Source: Azonexus sp.
GTDB lineage: Bacteria > Pseudomonadota > Gammaproteobacteria > Burkholderiales > Rhodocyclaceae
Assembly: GCA_031285115.1 (NCBI GenBank)
Contig: JAITWU010000214.1
Span: 1-9,737 of the forward strand
Direction of reading: 5' to 3'
Length of the DNA: 9,737 bases
The notes beneath the pieces were generated by a model that saw nothing but the letters and a program-made list of their open reading frames with translations, did no database searches and was not told where the DNA came from. Position numbers and translations under genes: made by a program. Positions 8,774 through 9,737 of this stretch are shown here, in pieces. Numbering within the stretch: the first letter of the stretch is position 1; each line of letters begins with the position of its first letter.

Positions 8774-9025
8774 GACGGAAATTTGTGAGCGCAATTTTTG
8801 GCTTGGCGCGGATATGAGCGATCTGGTCGTCTGGGCGGCAGAATGAAGTAGCGCGCTTGATCAAGCAGGTCGACCAATCGCTGGGGTAGCGGGCCGGGCG
8901 CTCTCAGGCTGGCGGTGCCCAGCAGGCCCAGGATGGCATATTGGGCTGTATGGAAACTCACCCGCTGGGGTTGCTCGCCTACATGCTCGGCTATCTTGCT
9001 CCCCTGACATATTCAATGCAGCAAT
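8774..9025 (-). pseudogene. Remnant of an IS4-type transposase C-terminus
   Basis: On the minus strand an open frame reads VGEQPQRVSFHTAQYAIL, then LRAPGPLPQRLVDL and ILPPRRPDRSYPRQAKN, then KFPSKK. The order VSF..A, a helix with PG.LP..L, and a basic PPRRPDRSYPR.K...(F/Y)P ending is the pattern I know from the last ~80 residues of IS4-family (DDE Tnp_1) transposases. Only this tail is left: upstream the frame meets TGA at 9015-9013 and the IS3 end at 9026, and there is no proper stop, since the frame runs on through the pntB terminator and into antisense of pntB. The catalytic domain is gone, so it is non-functional. The family assignment rests on pattern memory only. Confidence 0.5.
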
Positions 9026-9040
9026 TGACCTTGCCCCTAG
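9026..9040 (-). repeat. IS3-family terminal inverted repeat (right end)
   Basis: TGACCTTGCCCCTAG on the plus strand is the outer tip of the IS3-type element. It was placed by its TGA tip and its position 37 nt beyond the orfB stop. The partner left repeat is not in this window, so its exact inner limit is a guess. Confidence 0.6.
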
Positions 9041-9062
9041 AATCCGTATCCCATAACCGATC

Positions 9063-9497
9063 TCATAAGTTGGTCTGCCTTGGTTGCGTGGCAAGCCAGT
9101 TCTGTTCGAACTGCATCGGGCTGACGTAAGCCAGACTTGAGTGTAGTCGCACACGGTTGTACCAGAGCAGCCAATTGACCACATTGTCCTTGGCCTCACG
9201 TCTGGTCTTGAAACGCCGTCCGTGTAACCGCTCCACCTTCAGCGATCCAAACAGGGTCTCACTGCACGCGTTATCCCAGCAATTGCCCTTGCGGCTCATT
9301 GAACGGGTCATCCCGTACGCCTGGAGCACCGCCCTGAAATCATGGCTGGCGTACTGGCTGCCTCTGTCACGGTGGAAGAGGATTCCGGCCCGTCTGCCAG
9401 GATGACGTTTGAACCAGACCATACGCAGCGCCTCAATGACGATCTCGCTCTTCATGTCTTCGCGTAGCGACCAGCCCACCACCTGACGGCTGAACAG
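9063..9497 (-). pseudogene. IS3-family transposase OrfB, C-terminal fragment (DDE integrase core)
   Basis: Homology starts at LFSRQVVGWSLRED, a phrase from the middle of IS3 OrfB proteins, and runs to the natural end. Visible catalytic residues are D in HRDRGSQYAS and E in DNACSETLFGSLKVE, with exactly 35 residues between them, as in DD(35)E. The C-terminal NWLLWYNRVRLHSSLAYVSP block is also intact. The first catalytic D and the N-terminal HTH part are missing. The in-frame GTG at 9482 gives a 139-residue reading but is not a true gene start. It has no frameshift or stop inside, so the truncation looks fairly recent. Confidence 0.88.
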
Positions 9498-9501
9498 CCC
9501 C

Positions 9502-9737
9502 CTACACCCTACCCATGTCCTTCAACTCAAAACCGCCTGCCTGTCCGGCGGCCAGCGCGGAGGAAAGGACTTGGGGCAGATCATCGGCGGAAATTTTGAA
9601 TGTCTGCTGGGCGCGGATGGCAATGGTGGCCAGGTCAGTGGCGTTGGTGTTGGCCGCCGTCGCGGCCTTCATGATGCCGGGCAACATCTTGATGGCGTCG
9701 GCGTTGGAGACGACGCCGGAGGCGATCATCGTATCAA
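9502..9737 (-). pseudogene. Phage tail tape-measure protein fragment (TP901-type), cut by the IS junction
   Basis: The frame enters from the right window edge and reads an Ala/Thr-rich helical segment: LPGIMKAATAANTNATDLAT, then QTFKISADDLPQVLSSALAA and GQAGGFELKDMGRV, then TAG at 9504-9502. Segments with a helper phrase like AGKAGGFELKDMA are typical of the N-terminal conserved domain of tail tape-measure proteins of Mu-like and other tailed phages, which set tail length and carry DNA ejection functions. The stop comes only a few codons after the homology seems to end, right before IS3 sequence, so the protein is cut short. The upstream part lies outside the window, so I cannot tell whether a prophage continues there. 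Confidence 0.6.

Larger units (their letters stand above)
9026..9497 (-). mobile_element. 5'-truncated IS3-family insertion sequence
   Basis: The right part of an IS3-family element: the last ~145 codons of orfB plus 37 nt of 3' flank and the terminal end. The element ends at 9026 with TGACCTTGCCCCTAG read on the plus strand; TGA at the outer tip is typical of IS3-family inverted repeats. orfA, the frameshift region, the first half of orfB and the left end are absent, and the homology breaks at about 9497, where phage-type sequence begins. With one end only, it cannot move by itself. No target duplication can be checked because the left end is missing. Confidence 0.8.

Noticed and set aside
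9157..9405. Plus-strand frame of 82 codons opposite the IS3 orfB
   Set aside because: The complementary strand has a clear DDE integrase core; this is its shadow.

Overview
This is a high-GC window whose gene content points to a betaproteobacterium. A Rhodocyclales-type genome is my guess, made from the overall look and not from any single diagnostic sequence. About the first 8.77 kb is ordinary chromosomal housekeeping DNA. The last ~1 kb is a small pile-up of mobile-element and phage fragments.

Left block, minus strand (1-3151). Reading 5' to 3' on that strand, the order is radC (a JAMM-motif protein), a 70-residue membrane-anchored Cys/His protein of the PP0621 type, pilS and pilR. PilS and PilR are the two-component system that controls type IV pilin transcription with sigma-54. 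The small protein overlaps pilS by 1 nt, and pilS overlaps the GTG start of pilR by 40 nt, so these three look translationally coupled. pilR runs off the left edge.

Central block, plus strand (3199-5543), divergent from radC. coaBC/dfp (coenzyme A synthesis) overlaps dut (dUTPase) by 1 nt, and an SGNH/GDSL hydrolase follows 12 nt later. These three look like one operon. A 115-nt leader follows, with a consensus -10 hexamer, a possible 15-codon upstream ORF, a small hairpin, a T6 run and a duplicated ACCAACCA. It precedes pntA-pntB (5659-8697), the membrane-bound proton-translocating NAD(P) transhydrogenase, with the alpha subunit in a single chain. The pnt operon ends at a very strong intrinsic terminator, a perfect 13-bp stem with 8 Ts.

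Right block (8774-9737), all minus strand. A decayed C-terminal piece of what looks like an IS4-type transposase abuts the terminator. Next comes the 3' part of an IS3-family element: the orfB C-terminus with intact D and E residues spaced as in DD(35)E, plus a TGACC terminal end. The 5' half of that element is missing and its break point is joined directly to a fragment of a phage tail tape-measure protein. This marks the border between conserved chromosome and an accessory, rearranged region. I found no defence system, CRISPR array, RNA gene or clearly new system here. The most unusual places are the pntA leader and the IS/phage junctions.
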